From: Sebastes aleutianus
Taxonomy: Eukaryota > Chordata > Actinopteri > Perciformes > Sebastidae
Length of the DNA stretch: 64,000 nt
Reading direction: 5' to 3'
Assembly: GCA_916700875.1 (NCBI GenBank)
Contig: CAKAKS010000067.1
Location: 29,458,933 to 29,522,932 of the forward strand
Shown here: piece after piece, positions 23,823 through 36,140 of the stretch
Layout of the letters: each line of letters opens with the position of its first letter
Numbering within the stretch: position 1 is the first letter of the stretch
Made by a program: the position numbers and the translations under genes
Notes under the pieces: generated by a model
The model's input: the letters and a program-made list of their open reading frames with translations, nothing else
Databases searched by the model: none
What the model was told of the DNA's origin: nothing

Positions 23823-25034
23823 CCCTCTGAGACCCACAATAGACACATTTTTGTCTTTTTTAGGGGGATTACAGGGGATCTTTGGAGAGAGATAGCAGGT
23901 CAATGGTAGATGTCACATAGAAGTGGTGTACATCATCTGAAAGCTGGGAACCTGAAGATTAATTTAAGAAGCAGCTCAGTACTGTGTGTCAAGTTGTTTT
24001 AGTCAGAAAAAACATGTATTAAGTGTATAACGATTTAGAACATTATGACAGAAGTATATGATGGTCATCCCCATGCTCTATTATGTCTCATAAATTGTTT
24101 CAGCAATTCTTTGTTGATACCATTTGTTACACAGATTTGGTGCTAAATTCGATCATTTTTTTCAACTCCAGAATATATAAAAATGATCAAAAATCTGGCC
24201 AAAAATACACATTAGGACACCAAGACCTTGAGGAGCACCATAGAAAAAGCCATGGTGTGATTTGGTATCAAAAACTTTTGACATTTTGAAATTTCTCCCA
24301 GAATTGCATTTTTCGGCAATTACATGGCAAGCACTTCTGTTCTGGAAACTGCTTAGAAACCCCTTTGTTATATCAATCTACCTAAGGAAGCCATCCATCC
24401 TCTGAATGCTCTAGGTGTCTAGTTTGGGGCTGTAAAGTTTCATGAGGCTGTGATTATCCCAGAGGTCACCACAGGTCATTTTATACAGTGAAGTCAAATT
24501 TGAAAAAAAAAATAGTCTCAATACAATTAAATGGCTCCTACGGGGAGTAACATCATCACACATGAATACAGTTGGGCTCTTTGGAGCCAGAAGAGTCTCA
24601 GCTTTACAGTGATACCCAATTTATGCAATTACAAGACTGTTTAGAGACCAGAGTATGCAGAAATATCCAAACACATCATTTTTAGTATAGGGCAAAAATA
24701 ACACATTAGTACTGCATTCATAAAACTTAATTTTTCCCAACCCTGCATGTGATTATCATAACGTGGGCATGTCTGTAAAGGGGAGACTCATGGGTACCCA
24801 TAGAACCCATTTTCATTCACATATCTTGAGGTCAAACGTCAAGGGACCCCTTTGAAAATGGCCATGCCAGTTTTTCCTCGTCAAAATTTTGCGTAACTAT
24901 GGAGCATTATTTAACCTCCTAGCACGATGGATTCCTTAGGTTCTTTAGTTTCATATGATATCTGTACACTCACTCTAGCTCTGACACAGCCTTTAAAAGG
25001 CAATAAAGTCAGTCACATCGCCGGTCTCAGGGGG
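23823..25034 (+). mobile_element. Family D piggyBac-like element, complete copy flanked by TTAA
   Basis: TTAA at 23819-23822 and at 25035-25038 flank a 1212-bp element. Its left end is CCCTCTGAGACCCACAATAG and its right end, reversed, is CCCCCTGAGACCGGCGATGT. TTAA duplication plus CCC-starting ends is the signature of piggyBac-type transposition. No transposase frame remains. The last 300 bases (from about 24745, 'catgtgattatcataacgtg') are the module shared with family E. This is the reference copy for the group. Confidence 0.85.
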
Positions 25035-25038
25035 TTAA

Positions 25039-26285
25039 GTAGCAAAATGTCCAGCACACTGTCCTCTGGTTGTGGATTTGGCTCGTCCTTTACGTCTGTC
25101 AAACTATCAGGAAGCTTCTGATGGCTGCAAGTGACCCGATCCAGCGGTAAATATCCAGCTGTTTGTTTGTTGATAGATTTCCTTTAAAGAGCAATGGGCC
25201 TGCGGCTATAGCTAATTCGACTCATTAATGGTTGTAATTGTTAACTCAGCAGTATTGGCAGATGGCAGAAGTGACTACATTGATACTGATTAATGGACGC
25301 TGCCAGTCAACACCGTGGCCGCTGCTGCTTGTCACGAATTGCAGAATCAGAGCCGGTTCAAATATCATTCGAGTGACACCTTCACTGAGGCTTTTAAACA
25401 ACGCAAGGGGATCTACACTAATAGAAATTTGAAGCACCTCCAAAATCAATCAACCTTCAACCTTGACTTGAAATATGCCATTATCCATCAGCACTGCAAT
25501 AACAAAAGCAAATAATTGCACAAAATCAATCAGCAAATTCATCTACGGATGAAAAGCTAACGCCCTGACTCCAATATCATCCTAATTTCATACTGCATTG
25601 GCTGCCTTGTTAGAAGGTGTTCTTTTATATTTCTCTAAGTAGTGCCTCAGTACCACTATAATCTGTATATTCACTCACTCAAACAGCTGTGTCCACAAAA
25701 GCTACCATAAGCTCATTAAAGGATGTGTTTGGTTGGCAATGTGGTTTCGATTTGTGGCCCTGAATATGTTAGGAATCAGCTTGTCCAGCATCATGTGTGT
25801 TAGACCAGCCATTATCACAGTGACATTGTGGTTAGTTAGTGTTGTTGGTCAAAGCCCTTTTGTCTGTGTTATAGAAGGAATAATCATTACAGCTACATTT
25901 GTACCGGTACTAATTGCATGGCTGACCTATTAGTTTACGTGGCCAGACTGGTAAGCATCTGATGGCCCCACGAGGGACCCGTTACCAGCTCAATCATGTG
26001 CCAACTGTTTGTATATGTAAAGATTTTACTCAGCTGTGGACGGTTGCGCTAAGAGCTTTTTAACATTGTTTGTGAGCTCACGGCCTGTTGTGTGGATGCA
26101 GGCAGCAGTGATTATATTTAGCATCGGTAATTAGCAGCTATGATACTGCTATGTATGTCATGACATTTGAATTTTGCTTCATTATTTCTCGTCTGCGGGC
26201 TTTCGTAGGCCTATTGGGACAGAAGTTTAGAAATTTACCCTTTCCTGCCAGTTAGCATTCTGAGGATAGGAGAAAACTTAAAAGT
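25039..26285. other. Unique non-coding stretch, possible conserved regulatory DNA
   Basis: No repeat is shared with the window and no credible exon is present. 25110-25400 is low in repeats and rich in short AT/GC alternations ('gactcattaatggttgtaat', 'ctgattaatggacgctgcca') of the kind common in vertebrate conserved non-coding elements. Conservation itself is not visible from one genome. Confidence 0.3.
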
Positions 26286-26289
26286 AGCT

Positions 26290-26755
26290 GGAAAACCTTA
26301 CTAGCTTACATGAAGAGTTTAAATGAGGCATGAAAAACAATAGCAATAGTCTAACCTCACATTGTAAAGTTGGCTATTTACACATTTAGCAACTTAGCAT
26401 TAATGTTGAGACATGTACGACCAGCTGAAAGTTATTTACTCTCCTTAGCTCCGTTTTGGTCTCCACCTACTCCTGAGAAAATAGAGCAGCGAAAATGTAC
26501 TTTTCGACTTAATTTATGGTTCTCACAGTACTGTAGTCTGTATGGAATTATTATTATGCAATCACAAGTTGTTAAATATATTACCCTTTGTTGAATAAAT
26601 ACAAGAGCAAAGTTTGCGGATTGTAAAACCAAAACAAAGCACTGAAAGATGCTAAAGCTAACGGTAACGTCAAATCGTGTGATAATTCTGAGGGTTCGTT
26701 ACTACAAGCGACCCCTTCACATAAATACAAAATATTGATTAGTGCAGCTTTAAGC
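26290..26755 (+). repeat. Interspersed repeat ending in 'gtgcagctttaa'
   Basis: Segments 'ctccttagctccgttttggt', 'ctccacctactcctgagaaa' and the end 'ttgattagtgcagctttaag' match, from memory, a fish MITE-like repeat. It is non-coding. The left edge is uncertain. Confidence 0.45.
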
Positions 26756-27448
26756 TTTAGTTCAAATTAATTATTAATGCATTTTTGCATTTGTGTTTTG
26801 ACTACTTCACATACAGTAGTAGTATTTGCCAGCTCACATTTCCATTTTGCCTCTCTTTTGTGGGGGTTTTGCTTTTTCTTTTCTCCAGGTAATTTCCCCT
26901 AGGACTCCAATTTACAATAAGTGGTCCCTAAAATTGTTCATGTAAACGAATATATTGGCATAAGTGAACCTCATGTATATTCCAGACATAACCTCAGGTA
27001 AGCCTATAGCATATTGCTGCATGGTACGATGTAATTTGAGTTCCCCATACCCCACGGTCCTATCTGCTTCCGCTGGCAGAATATCAACTGAAGCCCAGCT
27101 GACTCTGTGTAGACCTATTTGGAAGGGATTAAAGTAGCTGGCAACTAATAAAGGAGATGTGGCAGTATGCATATAGGGACTGTATGGGGCTGCTTGACTA
27201 AGTAGTGAGCAGCTTGTGTAATTATCAGAGCCATAGATGGAGAGAAATGAAAGAGGGAGGGTGGGAGACGGAAAGGAGGAGGAGAAGCGGGGTAGGGGAG
27301 AAAACCTGGGAGCTAGGAGAATAGTGCTTTGATGAAAAGAAGAGGGAGGTAATGAAGGATGAATCATAGAGATGGAAAGACAGAAGACTAACAGATTTCT
27401 TTTAAATTTAAATTGGTAAATACTTACAATTTGTTTCAGTGCTTGCCG
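26756..27448. other. Non-coding stretch with purine-rich tract
   Basis: GA-rich sequence at 27225-27400 gives a pyrimidine-coded open frame of 179 codons on the minus strand (26912-27451). Its Ser/Pro/Leu bias is compositional and there is no domain. Nothing else is assignable. Confidence 0.4.
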
Positions 27449-27978
27449 CACCCGATTCGACTGTTATCAGGCCATTAAATAGATGTTATCAGTCGCTATA
27501 AGCACCATAGATGTGGGTCATTAGGGGCCTACTACACCTACTACATTGTAAAAGTGAAACTTAAAAGCAACACGTTCTAACATGTTGTAAAACTCAATGA
27601 AATGTCACAGTTTTGAACACAAACAAAAAGGCTTCTTTAGGTTTAGGTAACAAAACTACAACTTCTTTAAGTTTAGGCACAAAAAAACAAACACTTGGGG
27701 TTAAGTTTAGGGAAAAACATAGTGTTTTGGGTTAAAATAAGTACGAACACAAAGACAACTAGACATGCGAACTCCAATCTGGGTGTAAACCCGGTGTTTT
27801 GTGTCCCATTCATTGTCCTCAACCTCCTTACCTTATGGAGTTTCAAAATATCTACCATGTGAATAGATGTTAAAACCTACTGGTGGGTGTAGTAGTAGGC
27901 CCCTATTGACCCACATCTATGAGGCTTATCACGGCTGATAACGCCTATTTAATAGCCTGACAACAGCTCGATTGGTTG
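27449..27978 (+). mobile_element. Family C MITE, second full copy
   Basis: The left end is CACCCGATTCGACTGTTATC. The right end, reversed, is CAACCAATCGAGCTGTTGTC, with the same approximately 80-bp inverted arms and interior as the copy at 5328-5792 ('aaactcaatgaaatgtcaca', 'cttctttaggtttaggtaac', 'ctaccatgtgaatagatgtt'). It is about 65 bp longer than copy 1, partly from an extra 'tttaggcac' box. The 61-codon minus-strand frame at 27673-27858 lies inside the element and is not a gene. Confidence 0.85.
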
Positions 27979-29370
27979 TTACCCTCAACTCCTCAAAAAT
28001 TTGAAAAAATACAGGACTTTTTTTGTGTGTTTGAGCCCAATTGTATAGATTTAAAAAAAAAATGTATGGTAAGAGATAAAGTTATTTATTAGCTTATTCC
28101 AAAGGAGCACATCTGCAGGACTGTTATCATACAAACATCTGTAACTGGCATGTGTGGAAAGCCTGGCAATGTAAAGACCATCTGGTGGTACTCCAACCAA
28201 CAATGAAACCATTGAAAGGTTCCCTTGGAATTAATTAATTGATGTATTCATAATTCAAAAGAAAATTTCAAAAGATCAGGATGTTTAAGAGTTTTAAGGA
28301 TTAGAAGTATTAGAGATTATCCTAATTGTGATGCTGCAATGACACCTTTGTAATACAACCTAATCCCTTCCTGAAATGTAAAATAACACCATACATTTAT
28401 ATGGAAAGTAAAAAAATAAAGCCCCTCTATGCTATCATCCATACATTTAGAGGCCAATTATTCCAGACTTAACTGATGGATATCAGATTGTTTCCGTTGT
28501 TCTTAATACCAGTTTTAGGCAGGTAATCAGCAACTTGCAACTGATTGCATTTTTAAGCTCCCAGCCGACTGGTTTTTCATTAATTATTGACGCTTTACTT
28601 CAGCACCTGTCAACAAAGTGCCAGAGGATTAATGAAGCTGAAATTGGGAAATGCTAGACTGTGGTTGTACCTCTGCTTCTTTCTCACTCAGGCACCATGT
28701 GTTACGTTGGGACATTATACATTTACATCATGTTTACAGTCTATTTAGAAAATATAGATTGCGGACCAGTTCCTTGTTTTATACTATGGTATATTGCAGT
28801 AAAAACATTGCTGCTAATGACAGGAACATGATTAATAAACTTATCAAAAAGTCTGTTTCTATAGGTTCTTTAAGTCCTGATTCATAACAAAAGGTTTTGG
28901 AGGAGGGAAAGAGAAGAACTCAAACCGTATACTTCAATTTGAAGGTCATGCACTGTGTGGTGTAATTAGTAGCTGAACAAGTGTGTTGAGTGACCGGTTA
29001 CGGATGCACAGGTGTCTCCTGTGATTGGCATTTCATTAGCGGTTCTATTTGTATTAATAATGTTTTAGTCTATACACTTATTGGCTGGGCTGTCTCCTAA
29101 GTGACACTAATGTCCTCTTGGAATGTGTTAATATGTGTCAGTGTGAGAATGGTAGTGTTGTGTTGAGTATATCTTTAGCACTGTCCAATGAAAACCATAT
29201 GCAAAATCTCACTTCTTATTAAATAAGAAAATAGTGTTTCAGCTTGTTTTTTATTTCAATTTTTGGCACAGTGCAGACTATAGAAATACAATAATAGTAA
29301 CACTTTATAATGACAATCATTTATAGATGGTAGATTTATAGTTAATTATATTTAGTTAAGAGCTATTTTA
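27979..29370. other. Unique non-coding stretch, possible conserved regulatory DNA
   Basis: No repeats are shared with the rest of the window. 28480-28640 ('aggcaggtaatcagcaactt', 'tttcattaattattgacgct') has a regulatory-element texture. No exon is recognised. Confidence 0.3.
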
Positions 29371-29880
29371 CTTTTTAGGTTGTATCGGGCTCAGTTTTAA
29401 AGCTAGATTGAAGATACTGGCATCATATGAAACTAGAAAAACCTAAGGAATCCATTGGTACCAACCATGTCATACTAGCTAGGAGGCTACATAACGCTCC
29501 AAACTTACGCTAAATTTTGGCGAGGAAAACTGGCGTGTCCATTTCCAAAGGGGTCCCTTGCCCTGAAAATGGGTAATGCAGTTATGGGCATGTCATAGTC
29601 AAGTCAGCACACTGACAGCTGTTGTTGCATGATGGGCTTGAGTTTGCCATGTTATGATTTGAGCATATTTCCTATGCTAAATGCAGTACCTGTGAGGGTT
29701 TCTGGACAATATTTGTCATTGTTTTGTGTTGTCAACTGATTTCTAATAATAAATATATACATACATTTGCATAAAGCAAGTATATTTGCCCACTCCCATA
29801 TGTCCCATGCTCGCAAGAGTATTAAATACTTGACAGATCTCCCTTTAAGGTATATTTTGAGCAGAAAAAAAAATCATGTA
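29371..29880 (-). mobile_element. Family E element, reverse copy lacking its terminus
   Basis: In reverse orientation it shows the D/E module (29395-29580: 'cgggctcagttttaaagc', 'aaggaatccattggtacc', 'ccaaaggggtcccttg'). Then comes the E-specific part ('ctaaatgcagtacctgtgag', 'aataataaatatatacatac', 'atttgcataaagcaagtata') to 29860. The AGGGCTGTCAA end seen in other copies is missing. No coding potential. Confidence 0.75.
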
Positions 29881-32260
29881 ATAGCGTATCACATAGTAAT
29901 ATGCCAATGATACACAAACAATGACGTATACTGTGTTATAACACTCCAGTGAAGCACGGTCTTACAAAAAACAGCATACTCTGACTTTCTAACACTGATC
30001 AGCGGGTGGGGTGCGTGAGGTGCGTTAATATGACTCTCAGCAAAGGGAGCTGCTGACAGGCTGTGGTTTTTCTTAATTATCAGCTGGTAAAGATGTTAAC
30101 AGAGGTATTGATGGGCCTTAATTGACCATATGGCTGTTCGTTTTGTCTAGCTGGAGATTGACCAGGAAGCATACCGATAAGACAAGTAACACACACGGAT
30201 GTAACATGTGCTGCACAGAGATGTGAACACACACACAGAGCGAGCACAGAACATAATTTGTCGGGGTTCCAGTTCCCGACCACAGCCCATCAGAGTGTGC
30301 CTCCCGACATCATCACCATTATGCTGACATTATTGCTGGCTCTGCTGCTTCACAATCCAGTCATGCTTGTGTGTGTGTGTGTGTGTGTGTGAACGTATTT
30401 GTGTGTTTTTTTGCGACGGGTGGGTTTTCCTACCACCTGCTTGTTCAAAAACAGATTCAGCCTGTAGGGTCTGAGAAAAAGCCAATTACATGTTTCCCTT
30501 TTTCTTCTTTTTAATCAGATGCCCTTTCATGCCCCGTTCTGTTGTCCTCGGCTGATTAATCCAGTCACACTTTTTAATTGCAGTACGCTTTCTTTATCCT
30601 TAATCATTCCACTTTCCCTGGATTGTCAACACGTTTTCGGAGGCGAGCAGTGGGCGGAACCGTGGGTTTTGAGATTGCCTCATAAAATATTGACAACTAC
30701 ATGTGCTGTAGGAGGACCGATCAACCTTTCCCTGCTTTAATCATGGAGTTTCTCTCATTTATTTTGGATTCACTTTAAGGAGTCTTCGTCGGCCCCAGAA
30801 AAAAACACGCTGGAATTAAAGATGGAGATCCGTTGAAGTGGCTTAATTTGATGCAGACAGATTGCAGAGGTCTGTAAAGAGACGCCGAGTGTCTCTGTTT
30901 GCCGTCGCTGAGTAGGAGGACTTCCATCCAAACTCCCGTCAAATTTATTTCAGAATATTTACAGTCAAATTATCTCCTCGCACTGAGAGATAATGTTGCT
31001 GGTTTCAATATTTATAATTATGAGGCTTGTTTGAACAAACAATATCGGAGCATAAGCCTTGTTTTATTATTCTACTCGTTCAGTGGATGACTTCTTGAAA
31101 GTTATGTTGGCATTTCACAATTGAAATTTGTTAAACAAGCTCGGCAAATATCACTTTCCTGCAAAGATGATTATATTGCTGTGTGTCAAAGATGGAAGTA
31201 GAGTACACTGCAGCTATAAGAGCAAAGATGTGGCCAAGCAGTCAGACTTTAAGAGCCAGAAAATAGCCACACAGACACACACAGGTCTATCTGGTCTATC
31301 AGGACAGGTCAAGACGCATCAGCCAACCTTCCTTCTGGGTAGCTCGCAGGTTGAATGCTGCCCACATGTGGTGACCATTCAGGTCTTTCTCTCAGGGATT
31401 GGAATATATTGATTTTTACATTCAAAAGTCCCCTGAAAATCTACCTTTTTATGCCTGTCCTTACCATTCTTGTGAATGCAATATCTCAGGGACACCTTTA
31501 GAGAATTTCTTCTGAAATAAATGAATAAATAAATCTTTAGACTTTCAATTGTCTTGTTTTATCCGACCAACAGTTCAAAGCCTAAAGTGTAAGTAGTTGT
31601 TGAAGCTCTTATCTTAAGTGTATTAGTTACAGTATGGAGAGGTTTGATTTAATAGGATGAACAGAAAGTTGACATTACTTAAATAGTTGTGATGATTTTA
31701 TTGGTTTTGACTTTTTGGTTATATACTTCATAGTGCAGCATGAGGTCATCACTGTAATGTAAAATCATTTTGTATAATTCCAGACCAGAGTCTGCCGAGA
31801 TTAAAGGTGCCCTTTAGAGTTTTGACCGCTAGGATTGGAGACGCATTTATGAGCTGCATGATGTGCATCTCTGTAAATACAAAATCTAAAATTAAATAAA
31901 TACGACAACTGAATGTTAAAGCGAGACACCCCAGGAAAAAACAAATGTTTTTTTTTCCATAACGTCTTCTTTCAGATTAGTGGAAAGAAAACATCCTAAA
32001 TACACATTTATGTGTTTACTACACTGTGTCTATTTCGATCTGTAGATTTCTCCTAAATTCACCATTAGATTATGCCTCATTTGGATATTTAAACATTAAA
32101 ATTTCAGAAAGGTTCCAGTTCAGTAATCAACTGGGGAAGTTCCATGGCGATATCTATTAGTTAAAATTATTCCCCTATTCGCCTTTCCTTAACAGGAAAA
32201 TAAAGAGCTACATGTCTTTCTAAATTCTGTCGTCCAAGCAGAGAAATCTGACTTCCTCTT
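29881..32260. other. Non-coding stretch, no gene recognised
   Basis: Mostly unique-looking. It contains a TG microsatellite (30368-30391) and a possible degenerate repeat at 31795-32160 ('ttaaaggtgccctttagag', 'ttaaagcgagacacccc'). 30020-30110 and 30530-31090 look conserved-like but are untested. Short plus-strand frames are not called. Confidence 0.35.
30368..30391. repeat. (TG)n microsatellite
   Basis: Twelve TG units, pure. Confidence 0.95.
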
Positions 32261-32640
32261 TGTGCCCTCCAGCCGGCGTTTGCTCTTCACCCCCTCAAAT
32301 GGAGCCCGCATCAAAATGTAGATGTGAGCTCCTCTCTTGTCTCTGCCACTGGATTCATGTGTCTCTCCCTCTGTCGCTCTCTCTTTACCTCCCCGTTCGT
32401 CTCTCTGTGACAGTCGTCCCGTTCCGTTAGCATCAATCCTCCTCCGCTAGCAGCTCTCGCTCTCAGTTCTCCCTGTCACTCTCTGTTTCCCATTTCCTTC
32501 CTCCCCCCCTTCCCTCCTCCCTCCTCCCTCCTCCCTTGGCCTCAGTGTGCGGTGATCCTGAATTACAGGGGGGTAGAGCAGGTGTGCAGCTGGCCGGCTA
32601 TTGCTGCTGACTCAAATAAACGCTGAGAGGTGAGCAGTGA
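32261..32640 (+). other. Pyrimidine-rich tract, candidate promoter or splice-rich region
   Basis: About 300 bases of CT-rich DNA with 'cctccctcctccctcctccc' at 32515-32535 and several CpGs ('gtcgtcccgttccgttagc'). The long pyrimidine run ending at 'gaattacaggg' (about 32570) could act as an acceptor, but no coding exon follows. It may instead be a polypyrimidine low-complexity tract or the edge of a promoter. Confidence 0.2.
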
Positions 32641-32739
32641 GCTGCTGGGGTTGAGGAATACAGCTGGCCTCTAATGCTGATGGACCTCCCCCTGGTCTAA
32701 TGTTTGCCAAGGGCCCGGCCAGGTGCTCGGCAGCATATG

Positions 32740-32769
32740 CACACACACACACGCACACACACACACACA
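32740..32769. repeat. (CA)n microsatellite
   Basis: About 15 CA units with one G interruption. The overlapping minus-strand 'CVCVC' frame is its shadow. Confidence 0.95.
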
Positions 32770-33097
32770 GAATCAGCACAGATACACATGTCCGCGGCTG
32801 CAAACGGACATGAAACACATGTGTGTGTCAGATCTAATAAGGATTCCCAGCTGTTGTAATTGCACTATACTCAGATATAGAGAGCACATGAATTCTGCTG
32901 GAGGTTCATGTTCTCTGCTGCAGAGAATGGAGAAATGGAGGTTGTAATTTTGTCTGACTCGGAGAAGAAAAAAAAAGCGAGGACACCGGTTTCCCCACAT
33001 CATTTTTTGCCTTCCGAGCCGGAGCAGGAATTACTGAAACGAGTCAGGAGGCCGAACCGCTTGGCCTTTGGCTCGGTCACTCGGCAGCCGGGTGGGA

Positions 33098-33231
33098 AGT
33101 TTAAAGAGCATGTTCTGATGGGAAAGAAGCCCGTTTTACAGTTTAACACGATGTCAATCTGTGTTCCCACCCGCCCTCCCACCCCCTTATCTTTCCGTCA
33201 CCGCTCCCAGCTTTCTCATCTCCTTCCCTTT
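33098..33231 (+). repeat. Local direct duplication, copy 1
   Basis: The segment begins AGTTTAAAGAGCATGTTCTG and runs through 'cagtttaacacgatgtcaat' and 'ccgctcccagctttctcat'. It is repeated at 33860-34020 in the same order and orientation, about 760 bp downstream. Part of it lies in a 110-codon frame (32908-33240). The second copy does not preserve this frame, which argues against coding. Confidence 0.75.
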
Positions 33232-33859
33232 GATTTGTAAAACTGACATTACATACTAAGTTTTAGCTAGCTGGTTGATTGGATTGCACTGCTCTCCAAA
33301 AAGGGGAAAACAACAGCTTTGTATCTTAAGTGTGTATGCAGCATTGTTCTGTAGACAATGATGCAGGAAGCATTTCAAAAAAGCTCTGATTGGCCAGATT
33401 GGACTGACAAAAGGTTTCTTGATCAGACCCAAAAACACGCACAATCATAAAATCATAGTCACAAAAGTTGCCCTAGAAATGCAGCCACCCAGAGTTTCCC
33501 CTCCCAGCCGGCTGCCAGCCAGCTGCCAGCCGCTGGTAGTCCCCCTTTCTCCTGTTTCCTGACAGGGTGTGTCTAGATTCCACTGTATAAAACACCCATT
33601 CATTCAATTGCAGGGTGTTCCCATGATATGGAGCTTCCTTCACAAAACACATAAACCAACTGAAGTACACTGAAGAATCATGTTTCTGTGTTGAGGCCAC
33701 AGTTTGCACTGTATGTTTCTCAGACTTACAGTAGTTGGTTTCCGCCATAGGGAACCCCACGTTGCAGATGAATCTGTCTATATAAATTGTATATATACTT
33801 CTTTTAAATTTTTAATGTAACACTCATATGGACATATTAAGTCTTATATCACAGAGCAA

Positions 33860-34020
33860 AGTTTAAAGGAGCATGTTCTGGTGGGAAAGACTGCTGCATT
33901 CTTTCAAGATATCGTTTTCTAGTTTAACACGCTGTCAATCTGAGTCCCCCCCTCCCAGCCTTTGGTTTTCCGTTACCGCTCCCAGCTTTCCCCATGTTTC
34001 TCATTTCCCTCCCTTCTCCT
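33860..34020 (+). repeat. Local direct duplication, copy 2
   Basis: Begins AGTTTAAAGGAGCATGTTCT, then 'tagtttaacacgctgtcaat' and 'ccgctcccagctttccccat'. It matches 33098-33231 with several small insertions, including one after 'gggaaaga' that changes the frame. Confidence 0.75.
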
Positions 34021-35312
34021 TTTTTTGCGCAAACACGGCACAACAACTCACTCCTTGCTCGCCGAGCCCGGTGAAGGCGAAGGAAAAAAAAAAAATCCAA
34101 TAAACATAAGCTTCGGCTCCCCCCCCCCCCCTTGACTCTCTGAGATGTTATTTAAGCGCGACACGTGGTCGATTTTTCCATTCCACCTGTGTGCCCTCAC
34201 AACCCCCCGCCCCCTCCTTCCCCTCCATCTCCAATATGGATTGGAGATGTTCGTGCTTTTTTTACCTTACCTCCTGCTGCCCCCCAAGTTGGAATAGGGA
34301 GAAGGGTAAATACGCAGAGGGTGTGTGTGAATAATGCAAGGCGAACATTAAATGTCAGGTCTAAGAATTCACAATTTCCTCCTATTGTCTCGCTGGCATT
34401 CGCAGCATGTTTTATGCATTTTATAATTAGCGGGGGAGTGTCGGAGGAGAAGGAGGCCTGGCAGTTATAGAGGGGGAGAGGGGGGTTGGGGAATCACTTA
34501 TTTCTGTGAGAGGTGGCGTTTTACAGTAGAAGTTACGGAACATCATTTGAAAGGCAAATCTCACATCTCTGTTGGGTGGAAAACCATCGCAGGGATTCCT
34601 CTCAGAATCAATATCACTTCCAACATGTATAAGCTGCCTCATATATATTGTATATTCATAAAAAGGAGGAAAGAAAAAGCTATGAAAAGCAAAAATATTT
34701 CCAATTTTAGTTCATTTGCAGAGTGGATCTAAACGGTTGGCATTGAGTGGTTGGGTTTTTTTAATATGGGGGGGGCGGGATGGGTTGAAGAAAAAAGGAA
34801 CAGAATGAAAGCTAGGAGCAGAAACAAAAAGCTGAGCTGGAGCGGGAAAAGATGGCAGAAAGAGAATGGCTGAGAAGGTGATATATCTGAGAGAGAAAGA
34901 GAAAATAGGGTAGCGTGGAGGGAGGGGTTTGGTACAAAGGAGATACAGAGGAGAGAGAAAGAATGAGGATAGTTAAAATCAGTGAATGCACTGTATGGGC
35001 CCACACTCAAGGTCTTTGCTCCAAACATTCCTCCTTTCAGTTTCCACTCTTATAGATTTTTACTCCCTCTTATTGTTCCATCCTGTCTCTCTGTTCCTCT
35101 TTTATAGCATCACTTCCATTGTTCACCTCACATCCATGTTTTTTTTTTCTTTCTCCAAAAAGCCTTCTAAATGCTATCTTGTGTTTGGCAGAGTCTTCAT
35201 TTATTGTTTCAGTCCGCTTCATAGGAACAGCACGTTTAGTCTCAATTTAGTTCTTACAGAAATGCTCTCACACCGCCTGAAGACAAATCACTGTAAAAAT
35301 GTATGTTGTGCT
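34021..35312. other. C-rich then purine-rich non-coding stretch, candidate promoter-like part
   Basis: Contains a 13-C run (34119-34131), a TATA-like 'gttatttaagcgcg' at about 34148-34161, CpGs nearby, and C-rich DNA to 34220. A GA-rich stretch follows at 34790-34960. The pieces could form a promoter with a GA-rich 5' leader, but no start-site consensus or spliced exon decides it. Open frames on both strands are composition-driven. Confidence 0.2.
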
Positions 35313-35316
35313 TTAA

Positions 35317-36140
35317 CCCTCTGAGACCCACAATAGACCATTTATTGTCTTTTTTTAGTGGGGTAAAGGGGGTCTTTAGGGGCAGATAGCAGGTCAACAG
35401 TAGATGTCACACAGAAGTGGTGTACATCATCTGAAAGCTGGGAACCTGCAGATTCATTTGAGATGCAGCACTGTGTGTCAACTGTATAAGGGCTTAGAAT
35501 ATTATGATAGAAGTATATGACGTCCATTCCCATGTTCTATTATGTCCCATACGTTGTTGCAACAATTTTGGGTTTGATGCCAATTGTTACAGAGATTTGG
35601 TGCTAAATTTAACAGTTTTTTACCACTCGAGAATTGATAAAAATGATCAATAATCCCTCCAAAAATACCACATTAAGACACCAAGACCTCGAGGAACACC
35701 ATAGAAAAAGCCATGCTGTGATTTGGTGTCAAAAACTTTTGACATTTGGAGATTTCTGCAAGAATTTCATTTTTCGGTGATTAGATGGTGAGCGCTTCTG
35801 TTACGTAAACTGCTCAGAAACCCCCTTATTGTCAATCTAGCTAGGAAAGTCACCTATCCTCTGAATGCTCTAGGTCTGTAGTTTGTGGCTGTAAAGTTTC
35901 ATAAGGCTGTGTTTATCCTAGATTTCACCACAGGTCTCAATACAATGAAATGGCTCCTATGGGGACTAACATCATCACGCATGAAGACAATTGGGTTCAT
36001 TGGATCCACAAGAGTCTCAGCTTTACAGTGATACCCAATTTATGTAATTCCATGATTGTTTAGGGACCCCAGTATGCAGAAATATTCAAACACATCTTTT
36101 TTTAGAATAGGTGAAAATAACACATTAATACTGCATTCAA
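35317..36140 (+). mobile_element. Family D piggyBac-like element, right-truncated copy
   Basis: TTAA at 35313-35316 is followed by CCCTCTGAGACCCACAATAG, identical to copy 2. The interior is parallel to copy 2 ('catcatctgaaagctgggaa', 'ccaagacctcgaggaacacc', 'ttcatttttcggtgattaga') up to 'aatactgcattcaattggg' at about 36140, where similarity stops. The D/E module and right TTAA are missing. Confidence 0.8.

Noticed and set aside
26912..27451. 179-codon minus-strand frame, the longest in the window
   Set aside because: Ser/Pro/Leu-rich translation of a GA-rich tract, without a domain, ending next to a family C element.
32908..33240. 110-codon frame in CpG-bearing DNA preceded by a possible acceptor
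   Set aside because: The Lys/Arg-rich start is suggestive, but the frame is not kept in the duplicated segment at 33860-34020 and no donor or domain is present.
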